Counted from the stretch's first letter, positions 8,836 to 18,921 are shown. The stretch is 64,000 nt of DNA from Rhodospirillaceae bacterium (GCA_018401495.1 JAGYJX010000006.1:434001-498000), one strand, 5' to 3'. Notes: generated from the sequence alone by a model not told the origin. Numbers and translations: made by a program.

Positions 8836-9372
8836 GTGACCCGAACGCGCGCGTTGACCGAGTACGGACCGCTGGTCCTCTTCTTCCTCAGCAACCTGGC
8901 CTTCGGCATCATGCCGGCGACCGGGGTGCTGGTGGCGGCGACGGTGGTTGCCGTCGGCTTCGCGATGTGGCGCGAGCGCCGCGTGCCCTGGCTGCCGGTG
9001 ATCGGCGCCGTCATGGTGTCGGTGTTCGGCGGCCTGACGCTGACCTTCGACGACGCCTTCTTCCTGAAGATCAAGCCGACCGTGGCCAGCCTGCTGTCGG
9101 CGGCGGCGCTGGCCGTCGGCCTGCTGCTCGGGCGCAACCTGCTGAAGGTGCTGCTCGGCTCGATGCTGGATCTGGACGAGCGCGGCTGGCGGAACCTGAC
9201 CTTCTACTGGATCGGGTTGTTCGTGGTACTGGCGGTCGCCAACGAACTGGCGTGGCGCTCGCTGTCGACCGACGGCTGGGTGACCTTCAAGGCGTTCGGC
9301 CTGACCGGCATCGCCATCGTCGGCTCGATCGGGGCGACCCCGCTGATCCGCCAGGCCCGCCGGGACGAGTAA
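8836..9372 (+). CDS. yciB: Septation protein A / inner membrane protein YciB
   Basis: 178 residues with five to six predicted membrane helices, the family length. The signature GPLVLFFLSN near the N-terminus, KPTVASLL in the middle and FYWIGLFVVLAVANELAWR near the C-terminus are diagnostic of YciB/IspZ, an inner membrane protein linked to septation and envelope maintenance. The start is a GTG at 8836 with GAAGGGA seven bases upstream; the only nearby ATG opens a four-codon frame. It follows dusA by 12 bases. Confidence 0.92.
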   Translation: MTRTRALTEYGPLVLFFLSNLAFGIMPATGVLVAATVVAVGFAMWRERRVPWLPVIGAVMVSVFGGLTLTFDDAFFLKIKPTVASLLSAAALAVGLLLGRNLLKVLLGSMLDLDERGWRNLTFYWIGLFVVLAVANELAWRSLSTDGWVTFKAFGLTGIAIVGSIGATPLIRQARRDE

Positions 9373-9381
9373 GCCGCGGGA

Positions 9382-10565
9382 TCAGCCCGGGTTCGTCACC
9401 GCCGCCGGCTTGCCGAGCCGCACCAGGACCGCCGTCGCCGCCAGGGTGACCACGCCGAGCCCGCCCATGGCGTGGTAGGCCGCCATGCCCTCGGCCTCGT
9501 ACAGCAGGCCCGCCAGCGGCATGAAGGTCCCCATCAGCACGCCGGTGACGAGCGCGTAGTAGAGCGCCTGCGCGGTCGCCTCCAGGCCGGGTGGAGCGTT
9601 GTCCTGGAGGAAGCGCATGGCGCCGAGATGCGCCGCCCCGAAGGTCAGGGCGTGCAGCACCTGAAGGGCGGCGGCCATGGCGACGGTGTCGGCGATCGCG
9701 GTCAGCGGCCACCGCACCATCGCGCCGATGCCGGCCAGGGTCAGCAGGAACGCCGCGCTGCCGAAACGGCCGAGCCGCCCGGCCATCCAGAACAGCCCGA
9801 TCTCGGCGACCACGCCCAGCGTCCACAGCATGCCGATCACGGTGTCGTCGAAGCCGATGCGGCGCCAGGCGATGGTGCCGAACCCGTAGAACACGCAGTG
9901 GCTTGCCTGGGCGGCGCCGGCGGCGGCGATGAAGGCGAGGAACCGGCGGTCGATGGCGAGCCGGCCGGCGGCCGCCCACGACCACGGACCGCCGCGCCTC
10001 GACCCGGCGCGGCGGCAGCGCCGTGGTGGCCATCACCAGGCCGGCCAGCGCCGCCAGCGCCAGCGGCAGGCACCACGCCGGCCCGGTAGTGATCGACCGC
10101 CCAACCGCAGAGCGCCGCCGCCGCCATGAACGACAGCGAGCCGGCAATCCGGATCCGGCCGTAGTCGAGGCGGCGGGCCTTGACCTCGGCCAGAGCCAGC
10201 GCCTCGCCGAGCGGCATGATGCTCTGGAAGGTGATGCCGGCCAGGCCGGCGAGCACGAGATAGTGCCAGACCTCGTCGGCCATCCAGAACGCCGCGTAGA
10301 CCACCAGCGCGCCGCCGCTGAGCAGCACGGTCAGGCCGCGCAGCGCGCCGCTGGCGTCGGCGATCGCCGCCATCGCGGGGTGCGCCGCCAGCTTGATCCA
10401 GAAGCCGACGGCGAGCACCGCGCCGATCGTCACCGGGTCGAGGCCGCGCGATTCCAGCCACGCCGGCCAGTAGGGCAGCATGATGCCGGCGACCGCGAAG
10501 TAGGCGGTGTAGAACAGCGCCAGCCGGACCGCGACCGGGTCCGGCAACCGGCGGAACGCTTGCAT
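9382..10565 (-). CDS. MFS transporter, 3-phenylpropionate/HcaT-like (frameshifted)
   Basis: The N-terminal half (from ATG 10565, MQAFRRLPDPVAVRLALFYTAYF) carries the first helices, including LPYWPAWLESRGLDPVTIG, typical of the MFS_1_like/HcaT group. The frame breaks at about 10080 and again at about 9990. The middle piece (WCLPLALAALAGLVMATT) and the C-terminal piece (HCVFYGFGTIAWRRIGFDD to VTNPG) then continue in two other frames. Together they give about 394 residues, the normal MFS size. The intact membrane pattern across three frames suggests indel errors in GC runs more than decay. The gene is convergent with yciB, and the substrate is unknown. Confidence 0.8.
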
Positions 10566-10750
10566 GGAACTCTCGTCCGTTACCGTGGTCGCGCGGGGCT
10601 CGCGCCGACACACTGGCCGACTTCCGAGCGGCGCGCAGCAGGCGAATGACCGCGCCCGCGCCACGATGCAGTGATACGATCAACGCTCCAGGCAGAGCGC
10701 CGGCGGCGGGCGGTCGGAGGATCGGATGATGGAGACGGAGCGGGCGGAGG

Positions 10751-10918
10751 ATGGGCCGGAGGCGCCGTCGCGGCGCGACCGCCGGTTCGATCGTGGTGCT
10801 GGTGCTGGCGTTCGTGGTGATGGTCGCCGCCGGGGCGGCGGTGTTCCCGCTCAGCGTCGCGGCCAACAAGCTGTCGGGTCTCTGGATCACCCTGTGCGCG
10901 TCGATGGGTATCGGCTGA
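10751..10918 (+). CDS. Small single-span membrane protein
   Basis: 55 residues: an Arg-rich start, then IVVLVLAFVVMVAAGAAVF as one clear membrane helix, then a conserved-looking tail SGLWITLCASMGIG. The ATG at 10751 has its purine-rich AGG directly against it. A better ribosome-binding site (GGAGG) serves an ATG at 10726 in the adjacent frame, whose residues MMETERAEDGPEAPSRR would make a natural cytoplasmic N-terminus. A one-base frame error between them is therefore possible. No family recognised. Confidence 0.5.
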   Translation: MGRRRRRGATAGSIVVLVLAFVVMVAAGAAVFPLSVAANKLSGLWITLCASMGIG

Positions 10919-10928
10919 CCGCCAGGCG

Positions 10929-11867
10929 TTACAAGGCGTCCCGGTGGACGCGATCGACGGTTCGCTCCAGCCGCGCGACCAGGGCATCGGTTTCCTCGCT
11001 GCGCCCGACGATGCCCTGATCCAGGATCAAGGCGAGGGCCTTGGCGTGGGTCTGGGCGGCGCGCAGCCGCCGGACGGTGCCCAGAGGAAGGGTGCCGGGC
11101 GCGCTGACGGCCGGCTTCACCAACCTTTCGAGACTGGCCGCTATGGCGGCGGCGACCGCGTACCCGAACGCCGGGGCATGCCCGACGATGTCGTGGGCGA
11201 TGCCCCGCACCGTTTGCCACGGCGGCAGCGCGGTGCCGCCGGTTGTCTCGGCGTCGACGAGGGCGGTCCGCAGACGGTCGATCTCGCCCCGCAGGACGCC
11301 CGGGTAGTCAGCCGCGAGCGAGGTCCAACCGTCCTCGGGCGGCGCGTTGCGGGCCAGCCGGTCGCTCAGTCGACGGCCGCTGGCCCGCCGGTCGGGGTCG
11401 TCGCGGCGCCGCCGGTCCGGACCGACATAGGTGTCGGCGACCACGAAGCCGCGCGGCCGCGCAAAAACGGCTACAAGGCGGTCGCGAAGCTTGCCCGACG
11501 ACACCGGCTTGATCAGGTACTCGGTAACGCCGGCGTCGCGTGCCGCGAGAACGTCGGCCTCGTTCGACACCGAGGTCAGCATGATCACGGGAACGGTGCG
11601 GACAATGGGATCCTCGTGCTTTCGCATCATCCGCAGGAACGCGTAACCATCGATCGGCTCCATCATCCAGTCGCAGATGACGACGTCGAACCGCCGTTCG
11701 GCGACCCGCAGCAGCGCTTGCGAACCGTCGGTCGCCTCTTCGATGGAATCGAAGCCGAACTGGACGAGCAGGGAACGGACCAGCCGGCGCATGAAGGCGT
11801 TGTCCTCGATCACCAGCGCCGAACGCCCCGCGAAGGCGGCGTTGGAGATGGGCGGGATCGTGGTCAT
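10929..11867 (-). CDS. Response regulator with receiver domain and C-terminal HPt-like domain
   Basis: 312 residues. The receiver domain (residues 14-130) has acidic ED at 21-22, the phosphoacceptor D66 in ICDWMMEP, the Thr/Ser of LTS at 98-99 and K120 in LIKP. A linker with YVGPDRRRRD follows, a motif also present in the receiver protein at 29670. The C-terminal part has GIAHDIVGHAPAFGY with H225, resembling the histidine phosphotransfer motif of HPt domains. It could therefore relay phosphate from the hybrid kinase it overlaps by four bases (ATGA). There is no DNA-binding domain, so the output is protein-protein signalling. Confidence 0.87.
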   Translation of the reverse strand: MTTIPPISNAAFAGRSALVIEDNAFMRRLVRSLLVQFGFDSIEEATDGSQALLRVAERRFDVVICDWMMEPIDGYAFLRMMRKHEDPIVRTVPVIMLTSVSNEADVLAARDAGVTEYLIKPVSSGKLRDRLVAVFARPRGFVVADTYVGPDRRRRDDPDRRASGRRLSDRLARNAPPEDGWTSLAADYPGVLRGEIDRLRTALVDAETTGGTALPPWQTVRGIAHDIVGHAPAFGYAVAAAIAASLERLVKPAVSAPGTLPLGTVRRLRAAQTHAKALALILDQGIVGRSEETDALVARLERTVDRVHRDAL

Positions 11868-13765
11868 CCGAGGCGATCCTGATCGTCGTCGAGGGTCGAG
11901 ATGAGGTCCAGAACCGCGCGACGCTGACCGCCACTGAGCGCCGCTGTCGGCCCGGCCGCATGGACCGTATCGGCGGCGGTATCGGCGGCGATGTCGGGGC
12001 GCCGGAGCGTCTCGGCAATCCGGCGCAGCAGGTCGACCTCGTCGATCGGCTTGGTCACGCAGGCCGCCATCCCGGCTGTCAGGAATCGGGCAAGGTCGTC
12101 GGCAAGGGCGGTCGCCGTCAGCGCGATCACCGGTGGGAGGTCGGCGCGGGCGCTTCGCCGCAGCGCGGCGAGCGCCTGCAGCCCGTCCATCACCGGCATG
12201 TTGATGTCCATCAGCACCAGATCGTAGGTGGTGGCGAGGGTCATGGCCACCGCCTCCTCGCCGTTGACCGCGAACGCGTAGGTGGCGCCCTGGCGCTCGA
12301 GCAGCAGTTCAATCACCCGCCGGTTGATGGAACTGTCCTCGGCCACCAGGATCCGCAGGCCGCGCAGCCGGTCCCGGAGCGGTTGATCAGCCGGAACCGG
12401 AACCGGCGCGGCCGACGTGAGCACCGGTACCTCGAACCAGAATGTGCTGCCCCGGCCGATCTCGCTCTCGACACCGATGCGGCCACCCAGGCGCTCGACG
12501 ATCTCGCGGCTGATCGTCAGCCCGAGACCCAGGCCGTCGCCGGACTCGGCCTGGGCGAAGCGGGTGAAGATCCGGCCGAGCTGGTCGCCGGCAATGCCGA
12601 TCCCGGTGTCGGTCACCGCCACGCGCAGCATGATCAGGTCGTCTGCGGCCGGACTGGTCCAGGCCTTCAGGGTGACGGTGCCGCCCTGCGTGAACTTGAC
12701 GGCGTTGCCCACGAGGTTGATCAGCACCTGCCGCAGGCGGCCGCGGTCGCTCACCACAAAACTTGGACCCAGGGCCTGGGTGTCCAGGATCAGCCGGGTG
12801 TCCTGGTCGCTGGCGCGGCTGGCGAGGAGCGACGCCACTTCGGTCATCAGGGTGGCAGGATCGAAGGCCGTCGAATGGAACCGGAACTTGCCGGTCGCGA
12901 TGCGGGTCGTGTCCAGGACGTCGTCCACCAGCCCGCACAGCATGTCGGCCGAGGCGTGCGCCGTGGCGACCATGTCCAGGGTGCGCCGGTCGGTGGTCCG
13001 GTGCGCGACTTCGCGCAGCATGCCGAGCACCGCGTTCAACGGGGTGCGCATCTCGTGGCTCATGCCGGCCAGAAACCGGCTCTTGGCGAGGTTCGAGTCC
13101 TCGGCGATCCGGAGGGCCGCTGCCAGCGCCCGGCGCCCGGCCTCCAGTTCGGTCAGCTGCTGCATGGTCACTCCCGCCAGCACGACGCTGGCGGCGACCA
13201 CCAGCATCAACGTGATCGCGAGGTAGGAGACCGTATCGAGCAGGCCATGCTGGTCGTCGGTCTGCTGCCGGCTGGCGGCGCCGACGACCTCCAGCGCGAA
13301 CGTCTGCAGCGGCGCCCCGAACGCACCGAGGTGGTTGGACACGGTCTCGGCATACTCGGCCGCGCTGGCATCCTGGACCGCTTCGTCGATCGCCGCGATC
13401 GCCGACACCATGCCGCCGATGGCCTCGTCATAGCCGGCGACGCCGCGGATCGGGCGGAACACTTCGCCGTCCCGGAGGATCAGAACCCGGCTGACGAAGA
13501 TCTGGTAGCGCTGGTCGATTGCTTCCACGTCGAGGCGGCCGACCGCGGCTTCCCGCGAGGCCAGCATCAAGCGAAGGTGCTCGGCCTGCAGCTGATAGAC
13601 AGCCCACTGAAGGTTCTCGCGGGGGGTGGCGACCTCCTCCTTGAGTTGCGCGTAGATCGCCACCGCCAGCAGGGCCGCGCCGAACGCGACCGCCATCACC
13701 GACACCGCAAACACTGTCAGCGGTGTGAGACGGGCCGGGGAGTCGGCCGGCGCGGAGTCAGTCAA
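11864..13765 (-). CDS. Hybrid sensor histidine kinase
   Basis: 633 residues. Two membrane spans (about 15-38 and 181-200) bracket a periplasmic sensor of about 140 residues with no recognised fold. A HisKA domain has H237 in FLAGMSHEMRTPLN. The HATPase boxes are NLVGNAVKFT, DTGIGIAGDQ and GLGLGLTISREIVE. The C-terminal receiver has the phosphoacceptor in VLMDINMPVMDG and the Lys in CVTKPID. It sits between a periplasmic sulfite-oxidase-fold protein (8-bp overlap) and a receiver-HPt protein (4-bp overlap). The three genes form one translationally coupled signalling unit, and the exported protein is the obvious ligand-sensing partner. Confidence 0.92.
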   Translation of the reverse strand: MTDSAPADSPARLTPLTVFAVSVMAVAFGAALLAVAIYAQLKEEVATPRENLQWAVYQLQAEHLRLMLASREAAVGRLDVEAIDQRYQIFVSRVLILRDGEVFRPIRGVAGYDEAIGGMVSAIAAIDEAVQDASAAEYAETVSNHLGAFGAPLQTFALEVVGAASRQQTDDQHGLLDTVSYLAITLMLVVAASVVLAGVTMQQLTELEAGRRALAAALRIAEDSNLAKSRFLAGMSHEMRTPLNAVLGMLREVAHRTTDRRTLDMVATAHASADMLCGLVDDVLDTTRIATGKFRFHSTAFDPATLMTEVASLLASRASDQDTRLILDTQALGPSFVVSDRGRLRQVLINLVGNAVKFTQGGTVTLKAWTSPAADDLIMLRVAVTDTGIGIAGDQLGRIFTRFAQAESGDGLGLGLTISREIVERLGGRIGVESEIGRGSTFWFEVPVLTSAAPVPVPADQPLRDRLRGLRILVAEDSSINRRVIELLLERQGATYAFAVNGEEAVAMTLATTYDLVLMDINMPVMDGLQALAALRRSARADLPPVIALTATALADDLARFLTAGMAACVTKPIDEVDLLRRIAETLRRPDIAADTAADTVHAAGPTAALSGGQRRAVLDLISTLDDDQDRLG

Positions 13766-14276
13766 CGGTGAGTTCCTTGAGCTGCCATACCGAGCGGTTC
13801 AGGATCGCGTCGGTCGTGAGGCGCGGATCGGTATCGTAGGGGAACACGATCCAGAGCGGCCCACGGTCGCGGACCGACATCGGCTGGCCGTCCAGTCGGA
13901 TCGCCACGAACGCCCCGTCCGAGAGCGCCTCGGCGATCGGCATGGCGGTGGCGTAGTCGTTGAGCGCGGTCGCCCTCAGGGTGGTTCCGCTCGCCCCCAC
14001 CCGGTTCAGCAGCGCGGCGAGGCGGAAGCCCTCGAACCGCTGCACCCCTTTCGTCCAGGGTGTCGAGGTTGCCAAGGTCTCGGTCGCCATCGCGTTCAGC
14101 ATCGCGAAGTCGAATCCGGCCGATCCCGGTGCGTTGGTGTTCGCGACCGAGCCGGTGACCCGGAGGATCACCCGGCCGGTCGGGCTGGGAAGGGTCTCGG
14201 CGGCAACCGGGAACGGAGACGCAAGGACCGCTGTAACCATCGCCAGGATGACCGCGGCACGGCGCAGGATCGACAT
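13758..14276 (-). CDS. Exported sulfite-oxidase/molybdopterin-fold protein without the Mo-ligand cysteine
   Basis: 172 residues from ATG 14276 (GGAGGT 10 bases upstream). A signal peptide ends at VAAETLP. The mature part has the layout of oxidoreductase molybdopterin-binding domains (PF00174): RFEGFRLAALLNRVGASGTTLRATALNDY, IAEALSDGAFVAIRLDGQPM and GPLWIVFPYD. The whole protein has no cysteine, so the molybdenum-ligating Cys of sulfite oxidase/YedY enzymes is absent and catalysis is unlikely. Given its overlap with the kinase gene, I infer a periplasmic sensor or ligand-binding partner for the kinase. Confidence 0.8.
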   Translation of the reverse strand: MSILRRAAVILAMVTAVLASPFPVAAETLPSPTGRVILRVTGSVANTNAPGSAGFDFAMLNAMATETLATSTPWTKGVQRFEGFRLAALLNRVGASGTTLRATALNDYATAMPIAEALSDGAFVAIRLDGQPMSVRDRGPLWIVFPYDTDPRLTTDAILNRSVWQLKELTVD

Positions 14277-14322
14277 CGCTGCCTGACCTCCAGTTCCAAA
14301 TGTCACTGTGAACGGGTCCGAC

Positions 14323-14348
14323 AGTGTCGCCCGGCCGCGGAAAGTGTC
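14323..14348 (-). promoter_or_regulatory. Direct repeat AGTGTC upstream of the signalling operon
   Basis: AGTGTC occurs at 14323-14328 and 14343-14348 (20-bp period, two helical turns), with a related TGTCACT at 14301-14307. They lie 25 to 72 bases upstream of the operon's first start codon. The spacing suits a regulator binding one DNA face, but no matching regulator is known in the window. Confidence 0.3.
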
Positions 14349-14419
14349 AGCCGACGGCGTTGCGCGCTATTGTGGAAATCCGCAACGCCGATCAACGGCG
14401 TTCGGGGCTCGCCACACCC

Positions 14420-17400
14420 TCAGCGATCGAGCGCCGCGTTGGCCTGTACTCGGGTCTGCAGCATTTCCTGGGTGACACCCATGAGCTCGTCGAGCTTCAC
14501 CGGCTTCACCAGTCGGGTGAAACCGAGCCGGTTGATGGCGCTCGACGTCGCCGTCGAGATATCGCCGGTGAGGATGATCGCCGGTATCGTCTGGCCGGCA
14601 TGTTCCCGAAGCCTCTCGACCACCGTGAGGCCATTCAGCCCGCCCGGCAGGTCGTAGTCGACGACCAGGAGTTGCGGGACCGGCGCCCCCAGCGTCAGGG
14701 TCTCGAGCGCGTCCTCGCCGCTGCGAGCCGCCAGGGTGGCGAAGCCGCTGTTTCGGAAGACCAGGGCCAACGTGTCGCGCACGTCCGGGTCGTCCTCGAC
14801 GATCAGGACGACGCCGGCTCGGACCGCCGATGTGGCGGTCTGGGACCGCCGCCGCGCCTGTGGCTGGACGTCCGTCGGACTGCCGATCGGCAGCTCGACC
14901 GAGAACACCGAGCCGCTGCCGAGGCGTGAACGGACGTCGACGCGGTGTTCCAGCAGGTCGGCGAGGCGCCGCACGATGGCGAGGCCCAGGCCAAGGCCGC
15001 GCGAGCGCTCCCGCGCCGGATTGCCGATCTGGTGGAACTCCTGGAAGATCGCCTCGAGTTGCTCCTCGGGGATGCCGGATCCGGTGTCCCAGACCTCGAT
15101 GCGCAGCCGGTCGCCATGGCGACGGCAGCCGAGCAGCACCTTGCCGTGCCGTGTGTACTTGACCGCGTTCGAGAGCAGGTTGCGGACGAGCTGCTCCAGC
15201 AGGGCCGGGTCGCTCCGAACGTGCGCGCCGGACGGGACGACATGCAGGCCGAGCCCGTTGGCGGCGGCGTGGTAGCCGAACTCGGTGCGCAGCCGAAGCA
15301 GCATGTCCTCGATCGGGAAGGTGACCACCTCGGGCTGCACCATGCCGGCCTCGAGCTGGTTGATGTCGAGGAGCGTGTTCAGCATGCCCGACATCGCCCC
15401 GAGCGTGGCGTCCATCAGGCTGACCAGCTTGAGGATCTCCGGGTCCTTGACCTTCTTTCCCATCAGCCCCTGCAGCAGGCTGAGGGTCTGGAGCGGCTGG
15501 CGCAGGTCGTGGCTGGCGGCGGCGAGGAAGCGCGACTTGGCGAGGTTGGCCTGCTCGGCCTGCCGTTTGGCCTCCTCCAGGGCGCGGGCGGTCTGCCGGC
15601 GCTCGGTGTCGTCGTCGATCGACAGCAGGATCCGCGATCGTCTCGGTCAGGCCGTCCTGGATCACCCCGGCGCCGACGATCAGGGTGCGCCGGCCGAGCT
15701 CGGGCAGGTCGGCCTCGACCTCGACTCACCTCGGCGTCGCAGGTGCCGCCGTTGCGGACCTTGTCCAGGAAGCCCAGCAACTCGGCCTGGTCGGCGATGT
15801 GGGTCGACGACCTCGGCGAACCGGCGTCCGATCGCCTGCTCCGGGGCGACACCGAAACGGCGGTAGAAAGCGTCGTTGCCGGAAACGATGACCAAACCGT
15901 CGTCGAGCACCAGCAGCGGCCTGCGGACGTTGTTGACGATGCTGTCGGAGTAGGCGCGCGCCGCGTCGAGGCCGCCGCTCGGCGGCCTTCAGTTCGGAGA
16001 TGTCGACGAAGGTCACGACGCACGCCTTCGACCCGGCCGTCGAGCGTGCGGTAGGGCATGATGCGCCGGACGAACCAGCCGCCCTCGGAATCCTCGATCT
16101 CCGAGCGCGTCGGCGCGCTGCGCTCCAGCACGTCGCGGGCTTCGGCGAGCAGGGTGCCGTCGGGGGTGCGCGGCGTCAGGTCGGCGAGCGGCCGGCCGAT
16201 GTCGGTGGCGATGATCCGGAAATGCGCCTTGGCCGCCGGCGTGAAGAACCGGATGTTGAGGGCGCTGTCCAGGAACAGCGTCGCCACGTCGGCGCTGTAC
16301 AGGATGTTCTGCAGGTCGTTGGCGGCGTCGCGCTGGCCGTCGAGCGCCACCTGAAGCTGGTTGTTGAGGGCGGCCAGCTCCTCGTTGAGGGACTGCAGCT
16401 CCTCCTTCGAGGTCATCAGCTCCTCGTTGGTGGCCTGCGACTCCTCGTTGACCGACAGCGCCTCCTCGTTGATGGCGCGTTGCTCGTCGCTCCACAGCTC
16501 CAGCTCGTGGACGGCGCTCTCCAGTTCGGAGCGGGTGCTCGCGAGTTCGCGCTCGACTTCCGACAGCCGGGACGGGTCGTCTGCATTCGGCTCCGTCCCG
16601 ACGGACGGGCGCCGCTCCGGCGGCTGATCGGCGAAGCTGACGAGGTACAGCGTCTCGCCGTCGCCCTGGATCGGCTGGACGGAGATGTTCACCGCGATCG
16701 TGACGCCTTCCCGCGTCATCCGCGCGTCGGCGGCGGCGCGCCGCTTCTGCTGCGCCGCCTGCTCGAAGCGCGATCCGGAGCTTGCTGCGGAGACCTTCGC
16801 GCGCCATCAGCAGAAGGTCGCGGCTGGGCTGGCCCGGGGTCACCCGCAGGTAGCGGTCGGTCTCGCCGAGGTAGTACAGCACCTCGTGCCGCTCGTTGAT
16901 CAGCGCCGACGGCGGCGCGTAGGCATCCAGCAGCGCCCCCCGGGCGAGTTCCCCGAGCCGCGCCGCCGCCGACGGCTTGACCGGCTCCTGGATGCCGCGC
17001 AACGCCGCGCGCCCACCGACCTTGATCGGGAAGTCGACCTCCCCCGGCCTGAGATAGCCGACCCGCGCGTAGACGCGCTGCGACTTGGAGACCGCTCGGA
17101 ACCGGTCGCCAAGCTTGCCGACGGTCTCGGAACTGCCGAGCAGGAGCTTGCCGCCGTCCCTGAGCGAGAAATGGAACAATCGCAGGATCTTGTCCTGCGC
17201 TTCGACGGTCAGATAAATGAGCAGGTTGCGACAGGAGATCAGGTCGAGGCGGGCGAACGGCGGGTCCGCCAGGATGTCGTGGACCGCGAAGATCACGGCG
17301 GCGCGCAGGTCGGGGATCACCCGGTAGTGATGATCCTCCTTGGTGAAGAACCGCTCGAGCCGCTCCGGCGAGACGTCGCTCGCGATCGATTCCGGGTAGA

Positions 17401-18544
17401 GCCCTTCGCGGGCGGCGACGATGGCGTCCGCGTCGACGTCGCTGGCGAACACCTGCAGCTTGTGCCGGACGCCGAGCCTGGCCATCTCCTCGAACACCAG
17501 CATGGCTATGGAGTACGGCTCCTCGCCGGTGCTGCAGCCGGCCACCCAGACCCGTATCGGCTCATCCGGATCGTGCCGCCGGATCAGGTCGGGGATCACC
17601 CGTTCCGCCAGGAAGTCGAACACCATCGGGTCCCGGAAGAAATTGGTGACGTTGATCAGCAGGTCCTTCGCCAGGTGCTCCAACTCGCGGGAATCCTGCC
17701 TCAGCAGATCGAGGTAGCGCGCGTTGTCGGGCACGCCCGACATCACCCGGCGCCGGTGCACCCGGCGCTGCAGCGTCCCGGTCTTGTAGAGCCTGAAGTC
17801 GTGCGCGGTCCGGGTGCGCAGCAGGGTGACGATAGCCTCGAGATCGTCGCCGCCGGCCTCCTCGGCGGGACTCCGGTCCCTCGCTTTCTCGACCCGACGT
17901 CCCCGGCCGTACGCGACCAGGGCTGCGGCGATCTCCCCGGCCGGCAGGATGCGGTCGACGGCTTCCGTGAGGATCGCGCTGCGCGGCATGCCGTCGTGCT
18001 CGGCCTCGACCGGGTCCTGGACGATGACCAGTCCGTTGTGCTCCTTCACCGCCCGCAACCCGAGGCTGCCGTCGGTGCCGGCCCCGGACAGCACCACGCA
18101 GACGGCGCGCTCGCCGAGGTCCTGGGCCAGCGACCGCAGGAAGAAGTCGAAGGGCAGGCGGACACCGTGGCTTTCGATCGGCCGGGTCAGTTCGAGGTTG
18201 CCGCCGCGGATGGCCAGGTACGCTCCGGGCGGCATGGTGTAGACGTGATCGCGCTCCACGCGCATCCCGTCCTCGGCCTGTTGAACCGGCAGGGCGGTGT
18301 GCGTGGCCAGCAGGTCCGCCATCAGGCTCGTATGCGTCGGGTCGAGATGCTGGACCAGCACGAACGCCATCCCGCAATCCACCGGCACGGCCGCGATGAA
18401 CTGCCGCAGGGCGTGAAGGCCGCCCGCCGAGGCTCCAACGGCGACCACCGGGAAGCCGTCGAGGTCGGGCTCTGGCGCCGGCGGCTGGCGCTGCACCGGT
18501 TCACGCGGTGGTCTCGCCGGCTTCTTGCTGATTCTGTCGGCCAT
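14420..18544 (-). CDS. CheB-CheR-PAS-histidine kinase-receiver fusion (several frameshifts)
   Basis: About 1370 residues when joined. The start at 18544 (MADRISKK) has AAAGG five bases upstream; the frame reaches 18595 with no site. Domains in order: CheB methylesterase (VVAVGASAGGLHALRQF, VLSGAGTDGS); CheR methyltransferase (CSTGEEPYSIAM, FFRDP); a coiled coil of Glu/Asn repeats (NEELMTSKEELQSLNEEL); PAS domains (FFTPAAKAHFRI, MLDDGLVIVSGNDAFYRRF); HisKA remnant (SHDLRQPLQ); HATPase (LLSNAVKYT, GLGLGLAIVRR); receiver (LLVVDYDLPGG, LVKPVK). The frame changes at about 16780, 16020, 15980, 15740-15810 and 15640, while the domains persist. The family methylates or senses and then signals by phosphorelay; its target pathway is unknown. 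Confidence 0.82.
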
Positions 18545-18717
18545 GGTGGCCTTTCGCTTGCGCGGGCCGGGCTTCCGACGGCCGCGAGGCTCCACGAGGT
18601 CGCGTGTCCGATGCGCAAGCTAGCACATCGTGTCGGCGCCGATCCCGTGTGAAGTCGCGGATTGATCTGGAAGCACCGGCCCGTAGGCTGGTGAGTGTGC
18701 TGGCTATTAACAATGCA

Positions 18718-18745
18718 TATATAGATAATTTTGTTGTTTTTTCAA
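18718..18745 (-). promoter_or_regulatory. Candidate promoter of the CheB-CheR fusion gene
   Basis: On the minus strand TTGAAA (18740-18745) is followed after 16 nt by TATATA (18718-18723), inside an AT-rich island that contrasts with the GC-rich surroundings. It lies about 175 bases upstream of the fusion gene start. Confidence 0.45.
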
Positions 18746-18772
18746 GAAATTTACAAATGTCTCTGGAAATGA

Positions 18773-18852
18773 CACCGAGAAAAACATTAAACAAACCCAA
18801 ATAATGATCTGAATCAGATGTTCAAGAAAACTCTGATTATTTTGTCTCGGTG
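18773..18852. repeat. Nested inverted repeats in an AT-rich island
   Basis: The outer arms CACCGAGA (18773-18780) and TCTCGGTG (18845-18852) enclose AATCAGA/TCTGATT (18812-18818 and 18832-18838) and a 13-bp palindrome with arms ATCTGA/TCAGAT (18807-18819). Read on the minus strand, the AATCAGA hairpin is followed by a T-rich stretch and could terminate the iron transporter transcript. The whole gap (18545-18921) contains no supportable gene. Confidence 0.5.
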
Positions 18853-18921
18853 ACTTGCGTTCTGCCGTCTTCGACCGCCGGTAGGCGGGTGATGACCCGG
18901 CTCACGCGGGGCTGGGCGGTC

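Noticed and set aside
11960..13771. Long plus-strand open frame antisense to the hybrid kinase
   Set aside because: The minus strand encodes clear kinase and receiver motifs; the antisense frame is a GC-composition artefact.
18501..18800. Short minus-strand frame starting MGLFNVFLGVIS in the AT-rich island
   Set aside because: It has no ribosome-binding site, overlaps the fusion gene start and its promoter candidate, and its second half is antisense-like.
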